A stretch of 64,000 nucleotides of DNA from Nitrospira sp. (GCA_005116815.1 SWDR01000003.1:53866-117865); one strand, 5' to 3'; shown: positions 1 to 9,816, numbered from the stretch's first letter. Numbers and translations are program-made. The notes: generated by a model from the letters alone, not told the origin.

Positions 1-602
1 TGCATAGAGGGAATGGCGCAACCCAAGACGATCGCCCCGATGAATTTCTTTTTCGGCGGGACCTCCCCGGACTGGTCACGGAGAAAGGATGCTATCCACA
101 GTCCGACGAAGGACACGCCGATGGCCACGACGACTGATAGGGCGACGATCCATGGCCTGTAGGTCGTGATCGCCGCGCTGCGAATGGCGGCCATTCCGGT
201 GTAATGCATCGCCACGATCCCCAGTCCCATGGTGACACTTCCGCGCAGCAATGTGAGCGGGGATGTTTCCCGATATCCCAGCGTAGACAGTGCTATGCCG
301 GAGGCGAGGATGGCTGCGGCCATTGAAAGCGCGACAGTTCTCACGTCGTATCGGATTGGAACGGGGAGTTGAAACGCCAGCATGCCAATGAAATGCATGC
401 TCCAGATGCCGGCGCCCATGGCCGTGGCTCCCCCGATTAGCCACCATCGCCGGTGTGGTCCTTCGTCACGCCACACTCGGCCGATGAGATCGAGCGCAAC
501 GTAAGAGGCCGCCATGGCGATAACAATGGAGAGGGAGACGAGCCAGGGGTCGTGTGAAGAAGACAAGGGTAAATTCGTTGGAAGGGAGGGCAGGTCGGTC
601 AC
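1..602 (-). CDS. MHYT-domain membrane sensor protein, C-terminal part runs off the left edge
   Basis: Reverse-strand open frame with no stop to the window edge; translation contains repeated membrane motifs ...MHFIGMLAF... and ...MHYTGMAA... typical of MHYT domains. Start (GTG at 602) is a guess. Confidence 0.7.
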   Translation of the reverse strand, partial: MTDLPSLPTNLPLSSSHDPWLVSLSIVIAMAASYVALDLIGRVWRDEGPHRRWWLIGGATAMGAGIWSMHFIGMLAFQLPVPIRYDVRTVALSMAAAILASGIALSTLGYRETSPLTLLRGSVTMGLGIVAMHYTGMAAIRSAAITTYRPWIVALSVVVAIGVSFVGLWIASFLRDQSGEVPPKKKFIGAIVLGCAIPSM

Positions 603-718
603 GATACACAGTCCTGTATTGATGCCCTGTAAGTCAGAGCGGTGGAGACTGGCGCCACTCTTCATCGGCATTCATGGGTGGAAACTGTACTTCAGGAGGC
701 AGTCTGGGGCGGGGGGGC

Positions 719-1135
719 TTACGGATACTTGGCTTCGATCACGCTTCTGAGTCCGCCGCGGGCGGCAAACTCTCCCGTGACCGTCGCATGCAGAGGTCGG
801 CAGGATTTCACGACATCGTGCAGAATACGGTTGACGGCGTTCTCATAGAAGATTCCGAGATTTCTGTAGGCGTGGAGGTACATTTTCAACGACTTCAGTT
901 CCAGGCATTCTTTGTTCGGCCTGTAGTGCACCGTAATGGTGCCGAAGTCCGGAAGGCCGGTCTTGGGGCAGATGGCGGTATATTCAGGGATCTCGATCGT
1001 GATCTCGTATCCCTTATATTGATTCGGGAAGGTCTCGATATCCGGCAAGGGAGCGGTAATTCCGCTCTTTGCATGATCCTCGTTGTAGCCCAGTTTGGTG
1101 GTCTTCGATTTCTTTCTTGTCGCTTCACGTTTCAC
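719..1135 (-). CDS. queF: NADPH-dependent 7-cyano-7-deazaguanine reductase (QueF type I)
   Basis: 138 aa; KTTKLGYNEDHAKSGI..., ...YTAICPKTGLPDFGTITVHYRPNKECLELKSLKMYL..., conserved QueF motifs. Confidence 0.96.
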   Translation of the reverse strand: MKREATRKKSKTTKLGYNEDHAKSGITAPLPDIETFPNQYKGYEITIEIPEYTAICPKTGLPDFGTITVHYRPNKECLELKSLKMYLHAYRNLGIFYENAVNRILHDVVKSCRPLHATVTGEFAARGGLRSVIEAKYP

Positions 1136-1155
1136 GGTTCACGCCTCACGTATTG

Positions 1156-1404
1156 CTAGATCTGTTTCATCCATTCTACTTGGCCAATTTTTTCTAACTG
1201 AATATAGAGGGTCACCCAGGGGCAGGCCATTTGAGGGTAGACCTCGCAGAATCCCCCTTTGCGGACGCCTCCGCAGGGGCCGTGGCTCATGAATTTTGGA
1301 CATTCGGCTTTGAGCGAATTGTCAGGAATCGGGGGGCGTTTATGGACCCCACCGGCCTGTTGCGCGCCGTCGTCTTCGCCGGGAATGATTACGCGTGTCG
1401 ACAT
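1156..1404 (-). CDS. Small stand-alone methylenetetrahydrofolate reductase C-terminal-like (MTHFR_C) cysteine-rich protein
   Basis: 82 aa with CPKFMSHGPCGGVRKGGFCEVYPQMACPW, resembling the Cys-rich domain associated with MetF/MTHFR. Confidence 0.6.
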   Translation of the reverse strand: MSTRVIIPGEDDGAQQAGGVHKRPPIPDNSLKAECPKFMSHGPCGGVRKGGFCEVYPQMACPWVTLYIQLEKIGQVEWMKQI

Positions 1405-1653
1405 ACCACTCCAGTCTAGACAGATTTTGCGGAATCGGCAATCTCTCTCTCAGGATTCTGAGGGCTGCCACTCCGGTGAGATGTGAGAAAACATTGCGAA
1501 ATTGCCACTTGTTAGGGCGAATGGCCTACCGGCCTGTGGTGTGCTAGGCCTTCTTTCGGGCATGGTGGGCCTTCTGTGAAGTTGCGTTGAATATCAGGAA
1601 GTTATAGTATTTTACGGTGCGTAAGTGATTCGAGAGGCTGTCGACGTTTCTCA

Positions 1654-1683
1654 TTGACAGTCTTTTTTGGGCTTTGCTACCAT
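1654..1683 (+). promoter_or_regulatory. Possible sigma70-type promoter upstream of the 2-oxoacid oxidoreductase beta gene
   Basis: TTGACA at 1654-1659 followed after about 17 nt by a weak -10 (CTACCAT). Confidence 0.3.
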
Positions 1684-1816
1684 GCGTGCTCGCTGAAGTC
1701 GTGGAAGAGCATGGTAGCCCAGTTTCCCAACCTCGAACTCCTGTGCATGTTGACGATAACTGTGTTTTCTCGACTGGCAATGGGTTCCCATTGCAACGAT
1801 AAAGGGAGGTCTTCCA

Positions 1817-2719
1817 ATGAGTCTTGACTATGTGAAGTTTTCAGGCGGATTTGAAAAGTTCATGCCCAAGGAATATCGGGACATGGTTGAGCATGGACCG
1901 TTCGGCAAGAAAATTTCTGTGTCCCAAATGGGCAGCTTTAAGGAAATTCTTGAAGAGCATCCCATGTGCGCCGGCTGCGCGATGACCCTGTTCATCCGGC
2001 TGGCCATCATTGCGTTCCCCAACCCAGAAGACACCATTACGGTTGGAACGGCTGGCTGCGGTCGGTTGGCCATTTCACAGGCTGCGATTCCCTTTGTGTA
2101 CGGTAACTACGGCGACCAGAACGGTGTGGCGAGCGGGCTCTCTCGTGGCCTTCGCCTTCGGTTCGGCGACAAGCCGAAGGATGTGGTTGTCATTGCAGGA
2201 GACGGCGGTACGGCGGATATCGGCTTCCAGCAGGTCCTCCATTCCTGGTTCCGCAAGGAACGGTTCACCACGATCATGTTGGACAACGAAGTGTACGGCA
2301 ACACCGGTGGGCAAGAGAGCGGTATGACCAACCGTGGCGCCGTGCTGAAGATGGCCCCGTTGGGGAAGAAGTTTGAGAAGATGGACATGTTGCAGATGGC
2401 CAAGGTTGCCGGCTGCGCCTATGTGGCGACCGTGGTCCCGAACAATCCACGCCGCGTCGAGAGCGTCATTAAGAAGGCCGTGTTGATTGCCCGCGAAGTG
2501 GGGTCGACCTATATTCAAGCCTACACTTCGTGCAACATCGAGTACGCGATTCCGACCGACAAGGTGATGGAAGACGCGAAGACCGTTGAGAACGATCGGT
2601 ATCAGTTCACGGAGTACGTGAGCGAAGAGGCCAAGCAGTATCTGACTGAGCGATATGGTTACAAAGATTATCTTCCGAAGCCGGCTGCTCCTGCTGCCGC
2701 AATTCCAAACAAGGCTTAA
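1817..2719 (+). CDS. 2-oxoacid (pyruvate or 2-oxoglutarate):ferredoxin oxidoreductase, beta subunit
   Basis: 300 aa; HPMCAGCAMTLFIRLA..., TVGTAGCGRLA, GDGGTADIGFQ (TPP-binding), MLDNEVYGNTGGQESGMT. Good SD (GGGAGG). Confidence 0.92.
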   Translation: MSLDYVKFSGGFEKFMPKEYRDMVEHGPFGKKISVSQMGSFKEILEEHPMCAGCAMTLFIRLAIIAFPNPEDTITVGTAGCGRLAISQAAIPFVYGNYGDQNGVASGLSRGLRLRFGDKPKDVVVIAGDGGTADIGFQQVLHSWFRKERFTTIMLDNEVYGNTGGQESGMTNRGAVLKMAPLGKKFEKMDMLQMAKVAGCAYVATVVPNNPRRVESVIKKAVLIAREVGSTYIQAYTSCNIEYAIPTDKVMEDAKTVENDRYQFTEYVSEEAKQYLTERYGYKDYLPKPAAPAAAIPNKA

Positions 2720-2742
2720 GCGATCAGGAGGGAGGCTCGGAC

Positions 2743-2919
2743 ATGGCAAAGCGCTTCAACATTCGGATGGCAGGGGTCGGTGGTCAAGGTGTCGTGACAG
2801 GGTCGCACATTCTGAGCACCGCCGTGATTCATGCCGGCGGCGAAAGCACGATCGTCCCATTTTATGGGTCGGAAAAACGGATGGCACCGGTCGAGAGTTA
2901 CGTCCGTGTGTCGGATGAT
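2743..2919 (+). pseudogene. 2-oxoacid:ferredoxin oxidoreductase gamma subunit, N-terminal fragment only
   Basis: MAKRFNIRMAGVGGQGVVTGSHILSTAVIHAGGESTIVPFYGSEKRMAPVESYVRVSD then abrupt loss of similarity; preceded by GGAGGGAGG. The ORF-track product to 3045 has an unrelated tail. Confidence 0.75.
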
Positions 2920-2921
2920 AG

Positions 2922-3100
2922 GAGAGATAGATCATGGCGCTGTCTCTCATGGCTTTGGAGCCTTGCGACAGGCGGAAGACTTGATCTGGGTTATGGGATG
3001 GAGCTGCCCCCATCGTTTCCACGTGGCCTTGAAGGAGCAGGGTGAATCGCTCCATCGAATTCTCAACATCTTTGTAGGCTAATAAAATTGCATCTGTCAT
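2922..3100 (-). pseudogene. N-terminal fragment of an uncharacterised protein, truncated at the same junction
   Basis: MTDAILLAYKDVENSMERFTLLLQGHVETMGAAPSHNPDQVFRLSQGSKAMRDSAMIYLSY with AGGAGG 6-10 nt before ATG; coherence is lost near 2922. Confidence 0.5.
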
Positions 3101-3132
3101 GGTTGTCCTCCTAATCAACATCAGCTTACACT

Positions 3133-4344
3133 ATGCCCATGCAACCCTTCAACGACAAGAACACATCCAGTCTGTCACCGGAAATTCTTAGAGCCTTGGC
3201 ACGGGTATCGTCCGAGCAAAGTCTCCAGGGTAATGCCTTGGCGCAGGCGGTCGTCAACCTCTCGCGCCTCTTTACCACCGAACGTGCGGCATTGCCTCCG
3301 AGGTATTTGGACGATGCTGCCCATGCGGCTGCCTATGCATCGTATTTTCTTCCCGTGAACCTTTCCAAAGTTCAAGTCTTGTTAGATGAGCTGCCAAGCG
3401 AAGTCGAACGGGAAATCCCAGATCGACCGATGGCGGTGCTCGACCTCGGCTGTGGCCCAGGAACTGGTTCCGTCGCCCTCTTGGACTGGCTATGGCTCCG
3501 CAGCCCTGAGCGTGCGAAGTCTGTGTCGGTCTTGGCAACAGATGGTTCTCTCGCGCCGCTGCAGGATACAAAGAGGTTGTGGGATGCCTATTGCCGGGAG
3601 GTCGGGATACCCATCGAAGGTCTCCGATGTGTCGTGGGCAATCTCGAGCATCCGCTCAAAGGTGATCTGGGTAAGCAGATTGCGCGAGGCGGGCCCTACG
3701 ATCTCATTATTATGGCGAATTGTCTGAACGAAATGTTCCCGGTATCGGTCGACCCCCCTGCCGAACGTGCCACGGTTGTTGCGCAACTTCTCCCATTTCT
3801 CGCACCGCACGGAACCATCATGATCGTTGAACCGGCGTTACGGCAAACGGCTCGTGCGTTACATCTCGTACGTAATCACCTGCTCAAACAGGGTGTTTGT
3901 ACAGTGTATAGTCCCTGCCTACATGAAGGGGCCTGTCCTGCGTTAGACCGTCCAGACGATTGGTGCCATGAGGAGCGACCCTGGCAGACGCCTCCTGCGA
4001 TTGCCGAGATCGATCGGGAAGTGGGGTTTATTAAAGACGCGCTGAAGTTTTCCTATCTGCTGTTGCGTACAGACGGTCGTACCATTGTACCGCGGAGCCC
4101 GCAGACATTTCGGGTCGTGAGCGAATTGCGAGAATTGAAAGGCGATACGCGGGCATGGCTGTGCAACGAACTGGGCCGGTCGGAGGTTGGACGACTCGAC
4201 CGCGCCGCGTCTTCGACCAATTCAGAATTGGAAGCTTGTCATCGAGGGGCGATTATTCGGCTTGAAGGGATACAGCGGAAAGAAGGGGCAGTCTTGGGAC
4301 GGATACCGGTAGAGGGAACGGTTGAGATAATACGTCCAGCCTAA
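3133..4344 (+). CDS. Rsm22-like small ribosomal subunit-associated methyltransferase
   Basis: 403 aa; SAM-binding VLDLGCGPGTGSVALLDWL, LIIMANCLNEMF, late Cys cluster (CTVYSPCLHEGACPAL...WCHE) as in Rsm22 proteins. Confidence 0.75.
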   Translation: MPMQPFNDKNTSSLSPEILRALARVSSEQSLQGNALAQAVVNLSRLFTTERAALPPRYLDDAAHAAAYASYFLPVNLSKVQVLLDELPSEVEREIPDRPMAVLDLGCGPGTGSVALLDWLWLRSPERAKSVSVLATDGSLAPLQDTKRLWDAYCREVGIPIEGLRCVVGNLEHPLKGDLGKQIARGGPYDLIIMANCLNEMFPVSVDPPAERATVVAQLLPFLAPHGTIMIVEPALRQTARALHLVRNHLLKQGVCTVYSPCLHEGACPALDRPDDWCHEERPWQTPPAIAEIDREVGFIKDALKFSYLLLRTDGRTIVPRSPQTFRVVSELRELKGDTRAWLCNELGRSEVGRLDRAASSTNSELEACHRGAIIRLEGIQRKEGAVLGRIPVEGTVEIIRPA

Positions 4345-4350
4345 GTTGAA

Positions 4351-4545
4351 CTAGTCCGCTTCCGGTTCAGAATTCCCGTGCTGGTGACTCACCCGATCTT
4401 CGTCGAACATCGCGGCCATTTCTTCGGCAATCATCTCGCGATCGTTGGGCACTGATACGAGCGGGATTTCTTTTCTCACTCTGGCCACGGGCTCGGGAGC
4501 GGGAGTTTCAGGGACGGTCGCTGGATCTTTGGGTGTGTCAGACAT
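4351..4545 (-). CDS. Small hypothetical protein
   Basis: Start adjusted to MSDTPKDPATVPETP...; short acidic ORF, no recognised domain. Confidence 0.35.
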   Translation of the reverse strand: MSDTPKDPATVPETPAPEPVARVRKEIPLVSVPNDREMIAEEMAAMFDEDRVSHQHGNSEPEAD

Positions 4546-4583
4546 GTCCAAAGTATACACGATGCTGACGGTGAAAAGGGGAT

Positions 4584-4943
4584 CTATTCAAAGGCTTCCA
4601 AGGAGGACCGTTCCGGGAAGGTTGTGTGGCATGAGGTGCAGGTTAGAAAATAGATGGATTCCCGGACGGACATGGTAATGCGAAAGTTGAGGCTTACGCC
4701 TCGCTGATTGCAGGTCGGGCAGGACATCTCCTTGAGCCGGTACGGGATGTCCGGTTGCGTGCGCTGGTAGAACTCCATATCCGTGTAGATCGGGAAACTG
4801 TAGTAGCACTTCTTGCAGACGCCTCGCCATTCCCCATCCGCCTGCATAAAGCGTTGATCGACCCCGAATCGGGACTCCTTACAGATCGCGCATTGAACGG
4901 TCTCGAGTCTGGTTTCAACTTCTTTGACGGTGAGGCTGGGCAT
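4584..4943 (-). CDS. Hypothetical zinc-ribbon protein
   Basis: 119 aa with four CxxC pairs (CAIC, CKKC, CPTC, CTSC). Confidence 0.6.
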   Translation of the reverse strand: MPSLTVKEVETRLETVQCAICKESRFGVDQRFMQADGEWRGVCKKCYYSFPIYTDMEFYQRTQPDIPYRLKEMSCPTCNQRGVSLNFRITMSVRESIYFLTCTSCHTTFPERSSLEAFE

Positions 4944-5073
4944 TCAGAGGCTCCTTGCGCAGAAGTGCGCGATATTATGCGGATAGTATAACGTTCACGG
5001 AGAAGCGAGCGCAACGGGATCTATCAGGGATTTTTTCTTGACCTGATTACGGCGCCGCCTATACTGAGAGCCG

Positions 5074-5529
5074 ATGCACTTTATTACCGAGACACTCCTG
5101 GTTGGCAATATCAACGACGCGAGCGAGCCGCCAGTACAGGTCAGTGCGGTGCTCCTGGTCGCGGCTGAATTCACCACACAACCTCCTCCATGGCTCTCTT
5201 CCGGCAGGATTCCGTTTTCAGAATATGCTGAAGCCGAGCCCCTTTTATTGGACCGGGCCGTGAGCTGGGTCGAACAGCATGCTTCTGACAATAGGGTGAT
5301 GGTCTGCTGTCGTGCCGGGATGAGCCGGTCTGTATCGGTGGTCATGGCCTACCTCTGCTGTGTCCAGGGGATGACCTATGCAGATGTCCTCAAACTGGTC
5401 ACGACTCGCCGGCCTGGCGCCATGCCCCTTCCTAATCTGGAGAAAGCCATCACTCAGGTTCGGCTCCTTCGCCACACTCGCTCGATGGGCAACCCAGGTC
5501 TCGCATCACGTCGAACCTCTGACTCCTAG
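5074..5529 (+). CDS. Dual-specificity protein phosphatase family protein
   Basis: 151 aa; P-loop VMVCCRAGMSRSVSVVMAYL matches (H)CxxGxxR with the His replaced by Cys. Confidence 0.75.
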   Translation: MHFITETLLVGNINDASEPPVQVSAVLLVAAEFTTQPPPWLSSGRIPFSEYAEAEPLLLDRAVSWVEQHASDNRVMVCCRAGMSRSVSVVMAYLCCVQGMTYADVLKLVTTRRPGAMPLPNLEKAITQVRLLRHTRSMGNPGLASRRTSDS

Positions 5530-5650
5530 TTCCAGTACCGAGTACGATCTTCCCCGCAGCAGTTCTTCTTCCAGATTGCCTTTCGCGTGCGGCTCATGGC
5601 CTAATCCCCTTGATGAGAATGGGCGCGTCACGTGAGCAGGATCTCTTTCG

Positions 5651-6487
5651 ATGCCGGAATTACCAGAAGCAGAGGCCGTCGCCCGTCAGATACGGGATCG
5701 TTTACTTGGCGCGCAACTCAGCGAGTGCCAGGTGGGCCGGGAAGATATTGTTCGTGAAGGGTTATCCACGCTCTCGTGGTATCGCGGTGCGCGGCTGGAA
5801 GATGTGGCGCGCTACGGCAAGAGTGTGGCGCTGGGCTTCAGGAACGAGGGCGAACTGCGATTCATCGTCGCAGAGCTCGGCATGACCGGCCTCTTGCTCT
5901 TTCACGCGACGAAGACGAAACATCCGCAGCATGTGCATGTTCGCATGTCGTTCACGGGAGGCCGTGAATCGGAGCTGCGCTACTGGAATCCCCGACGGTT
6001 CGGACGGATGTCCTTGCTGGATCAGGCGGGGCTCGATGCCTATCGCGCCCGCCGTTTTGGCGTAGATCCTCTGGTGGTATCGCGCGAGGAGTTCATCAGT
6101 CTGATGGAAATCAAACGTGGCAGGCTCAAGCCGCTCTTGATGCATCAGCAAGTCATCGCGGGGATCGGGAATATCTATGCGAATGAAATTCTTTTCCGCG
6201 CCAGGCTCCATCCGAACCGTGAGGTGAATCGGCTGCGCAAGGCGACGATTGTCACGCTCCATGAGACGATGCAATCGGTGCTGCGCGAGGCGATCTCCTG
6301 TGGCGGATCGAGCGTCAAGGATTTCTTCGCGCCGGATGGCACGGAAGGTCAATACAAGCGACGTCACCTCGTCTATGGCAAGGAAGGGCAGCCCTGCCCC
6401 AACCACTGCGGACGGCAGATTCGTCGTCTTCAAAGTGAACGAAGCTCGTTTTTTTGCCCAGCCTGCCAATCAAATCGATTCCGGTGA
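5651..6487 (+). CDS. mutM: Formamidopyrimidine-DNA glycosylase / endonuclease VIII family
   Basis: MPELPEAEAVARQI start, YGKSVAL, IAGIGNIYANEILFRARLHP, C-terminal zinc finger CPNHCGRQIRRLQ...FFCPACQ. Confidence 0.93.
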   Translation: MPELPEAEAVARQIRDRLLGAQLSECQVGREDIVREGLSTLSWYRGARLEDVARYGKSVALGFRNEGELRFIVAELGMTGLLLFHATKTKHPQHVHVRMSFTGGRESELRYWNPRRFGRMSLLDQAGLDAYRARRFGVDPLVVSREEFISLMEIKRGRLKPLLMHQQVIAGIGNIYANEILFRARLHPNREVNRLRKATIVTLHETMQSVLREAISCGGSSVKDFFAPDGTEGQYKRRHLVYGKEGQPCPNHCGRQIRRLQSERSSFFCPACQSNRFR

Positions 6488-6703
6488 TAATTCTTGCCCA
6501 AGCCATGTAGGAGGCTTCTGATCGTACGGCATGTTTTATCCCATGCTTTCATTGGCTTATGAGCGATATGCGCCAGGAGTTCTTGTCGATAGGCCTTTTG
6601 AGCCAATGGACTTAGTTCCTCTGGTGTATTGAGTCGTCCAACCGATTTCGTTAGAATCCTCCTCCTTTACAATTGTTTCTCACCATTCTGAAGGAGTGAC
6701 GTC

Positions 6704-7903
6704 ATGGCAAAGGTGCTCGAAGGTCCCGGGATGGGGCTGATGAAGAAGTGGGGTATCACGGTCCCCAACTATGTCGTCGTCACTTCGGTTGACGAATTGA
6801 CGAAGCTAGGCCAAGCCAATGAATGGCTGAAGAAATCCAAGTTGGTGGTGAAGGCGCATGAAGCGCTCGGTTCCCGGTTCAAGCTCGGTCTGGTGAAGGT
6901 CGATCTCGATTTCAAGGCGGCGGAAGCCGCGGCGAAGGAGATGATCGGTCGTCAGGTCGGCAGCATCACCGTCTCCCAGGTGATCGTGTCTGAAATGATC
7001 CCCCACAAAGAGGAATATTATTGTGCGGTGAAGTCTACTCGTGAAGGGACGGACATTCTGGTCGCGAATTGCGGCGGCATCGAAGTCGAGTCGAATTGGG
7101 AACGCGTGAAGCGCTTGGCTTTGGAAGTCGGGCAGCAGCCTTCGGCGGACGCGCTCGAGAAGGTAGCCAAGGACGCGGGTTTCACCGGTCCGCTCGTGAA
7201 GAAGATGGCCGATTTCGCGGGGAAAATGTTTGCCTGTTTCGACAGTGAAGATGCGCAGTATTTGGAAGTGAATCCCGTGGTTCTGCGCGAACAGGACGGC
7301 GAATTGATTGCCTTGGATGCGGTGACGCTCCTCGACGGCGATGCCAAGTTCCGGCATCCTGATTGGAACTTCGCCTTTGCCGCAGAATTCGGCCGCGCCT
7401 ATTCCAAGCACGAAATGGAAGTCATGGCGGTCGACTCCAAGATCAAAGGGTCAGTCAAATTTATCGAGATTCCAGGCGGCGATACGGCGATGCTCCCGGC
7501 AGGCGGTGGCGCCAGCGTCTATTATTCCGACGCCGTCGTGGCGCGTGGCGGCAAGCTCGCAAACTACGCTGAGTATTCCGGCGATCCGCCAGATTGGGCG
7601 GTTGAAGTCTTGACCGACAAGGTCTGCTCATTGCCCGGGATCAAGAACATCATCGTCGGCGGGGCGATTGCCAATTTCACCGACGTGGTGAAGACCTTTG
7701 GCGGCATCATCAACGGATTCCGCAAGGCAAAGTCTGAAGGGAAGCTCAAGGGCGTGAAGATCTGGGTGCGTCGCGGAGGCCCGCGAGAGAAGGAAGGGCT
7801 CGACGCGATGCGCGCGCTCAAGGACGAAGGATTCGACATCAACGTCTTCGATCGCAATACGCCGCTCACCGACATCGTCGATAAGGCACTGCAAAACAAG
7901 TGA
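6704..7903 (+). CDS. aclB: ATP-citrate lyase, small (beta) subunit
   Basis: 399 aa ATP-grasp/succinyl-CoA synthetase-like; followed by aclA. Confidence 0.93.
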   Translation: MAKVLEGPGMGLMKKWGITVPNYVVVTSVDELTKLGQANEWLKKSKLVVKAHEALGSRFKLGLVKVDLDFKAAEAAAKEMIGRQVGSITVSQVIVSEMIPHKEEYYCAVKSTREGTDILVANCGGIEVESNWERVKRLALEVGQQPSADALEKVAKDAGFTGPLVKKMADFAGKMFACFDSEDAQYLEVNPVVLREQDGELIALDAVTLLDGDAKFRHPDWNFAFAAEFGRAYSKHEMEVMAVDSKIKGSVKFIEIPGGDTAMLPAGGGASVYYSDAVVARGGKLANYAEYSGDPPDWAVEVLTDKVCSLPGIKNIIVGGAIANFTDVVKTFGGIINGFRKAKSEGKLKGVKIWVRRGGPREKEGLDAMRALKDEGFDINVFDRNTPLTDIVDKALQNK

Positions 7904-7970
7904 TCAGTGATCAGTGATGCGTGATCGGGTGAGTCGATTACCCATCACGCGTCACCCATCACCCATCACG
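7900..7970. repeat. Inverted 7-nt-period repeat between aclB and aclA
   Basis: GTGATCA GTGATCA GTGATGC GTGATCG GGTGA (loop GTCGA) TTACCCATCACGCGTCACCCATCACCCATCAC; arms pair over about 32 nt with mismatches. Confidence 0.85.
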
Positions 7971-7995
7971 GTTTTTTAAGAAGAGGGAGATCCCG

Positions 7996-9816
7996 ATGAG
8001 TATCCTGGCAAATAAAGATACCTATGTGGTCATTCAGGGCGGCGTCGCCGGCGTCAACGCCGCGCGCCGGATGGCCGAGTTTTGCTACCTGATCAAACGC
8101 TCGCTGAACGTGCTGGCCTTTGTCTATCCGCCCGATGCCGGCAAGACCCACGAAATTCCTTACGGCAGCGGCCTAGTGACCGTCCCTATCTATAAGACAG
8201 TCGCTGAAGCGACGAAGCACCATTCCCAGATCAACACCAGTCTCGTGTACATCGGTGCGGATCGTGCGCTGAAGGGTGGGATGGAAGCCTTGGACGACTC
8301 GCACATCAAGGTGGTCTCCATGATCACCGAGGGTGTGCCTGAAAAGGATGCCAAGATCCTGGGCCGTCATGCGACCAAGCTCGGGAAGGTCTTCAATGGC
8401 CCTTCGTCGATCGGGATCGTCTCAGCCGGCTCCTGCCGCCTGGGTGTCATCGGCGGCGCCTTTGATAATCTCGTCCTTTCCAAGCTCTACCGCGAAGGTT
8501 CCTTCGGCGTCATCACCAAGTCGGGCGGTCTCTCCAACGAAATTATCTGGATCTGCTCGCAGTTTGCAGACGGTATCACGACAGCCATCGGAATTGGCGG
8601 CGATGCCTATCCGGGAACCGACTATGTGAGTTATCTCGAGATGTTCGAGAACGATCCCCAGACGAAGGCGGTCATCATCGTCGGCGAAATGGGCGGCGAT
8701 ATCGAAGAGCGGGCCGCCGAGTGGTACGGCGCCAAGAAGCGGCGCGTCAAGTTGATGGCCGTGGTCTCAGGATTCTGCCAGGAAAGCCTGCCGAAGGGGA
8801 TGAAGTTCGGTCATGCCGGCGCGAAGGAAGGCTTGAAGGGCGAAGGGTCGGCCCGTGCCAAATCCGATGCCCTGAAAAATGCCGGTGCGATTGTCCCGGC
8901 GACATTCGGAGCCTTGGGCCCGGCGATCAAGGAAGCCTATCAGGAGATGTTGAAGTCCGGTCAGGTGAAAGAGCCGGTCGAGCCGGCTTCACTGCCGAAA
9001 TTGCCCAAGAGCATTGAAGCGGCCATGAAGGCCGATGAAGTCATGGTGGCCCCGCTTATCCGCACCACGATCAGCGATGACCGCGGCGACGAACCCTGCT
9101 ACGACGGATACCCGGCTTCCGAGCTCATCAATAAAGGCTACGAAATCCCCCATGTCGTGGGACTGTTGTGGGATAAGCGGCTGATTTCCAAACAAGAAGC
9201 TGAAATTATCAAGCGCATCATGATGCTCTCGGCCGATCATGGTCCCTGCGTCAGCGGGGCCTTGGGGACGATCATCGCGGCCTGCGCCGGGATCGGACTG
9301 TCCCAGTCGGTGGCGGCAGGCTTGATTATGATCGGCCCCCGCTTCGGCGGCGCCGTGACCGATGCCGGACGCTTCTTCAAACATGCCGTCGACAACAAAA
9401 TGACGGTGGACGAGTTCCTGGTCTATATGAAGAAGAACCATGGCCCTGTGCCGGGGATCGGCCATCGCGTGAAGAGCTTGCGCAATCCTGACAAGCGGGT
9501 GAAGGAGCTGGTCGGGTACGTCAAGAGTTTGAATATGAAGACGCCCTGCCTCGATTTTGCGCTCGAAGTGGAAAAGATCACGTCGGTGAAGAAGGACAAC
9601 CTGATCCTCAACGTGGACGGTACGATGGCGGCGGTGCTTGTCGATATTGGTTTCCCGGTCGACAGTTTGAACGGCTTCTTCATCCTCTCGCGCACGATCG
9701 GGTTGATCGGGCATTGGGTGGATCAAAAGCGTCAGGACAGCCGCTTGATCAGGCTGTTCGATTATTTGGTGAATTACGCGGCTCCCAAGCGCCGCGAAGT
9801 GCCGCCACTAAAATAA
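7996..9816 (+). CDS. aclA: ATP-citrate lyase, large (alpha) subunit
   Basis: 606 aa; CoA-ligase part with TKSGGLSNEIIWICSQFADG and citrate synthase-like C-terminus (GHRVKSLRNPDKRV). Confidence 0.94.
   Translation: MSILANKDTYVVIQGGVAGVNAARRMAEFCYLIKRSLNVLAFVYPPDAGKTHEIPYGSGLVTVPIYKTVAEATKHHSQINTSLVYIGADRALKGGMEALDDSHIKVVSMITEGVPEKDAKILGRHATKLGKVFNGPSSIGIVSAGSCRLGVIGGAFDNLVLSKLYREGSFGVITKSGGLSNEIIWICSQFADGITTAIGIGGDAYPGTDYVSYLEMFENDPQTKAVIIVGEMGGDIEERAAEWYGAKKRRVKLMAVVSGFCQESLPKGMKFGHAGAKEGLKGEGSARAKSDALKNAGAIVPATFGALGPAIKEAYQEMLKSGQVKEPVEPASLPKLPKSIEAAMKADEVMVAPLIRTTISDDRGDEPCYDGYPASELINKGYEIPHVVGLLWDKRLISKQEAEIIKRIMMLSADHGPCVSGALGTIIAACAGIGLSQSVAAGLIMIGPRFGGAVTDAGRFFKHAVDNKMTVDEFLVYMKKNHGPVPGIGHRVKSLRNPDKRVKELVGYVKSLNMKTPCLDFALEVEKITSVKKDNLILNVDGTMAAVLVDIGFPVDSLNGFFILSRTIGLIGHWVDQKRQDSRLIRLFDYLVNYAAPKRREVPPLK

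Noticed and set aside
2743-3045. 100-aa ORF as a novel short gamma-like protein
   Set aside because: C-terminal 40 residues are antisense to another coding fragment; better explained by a broken gene.
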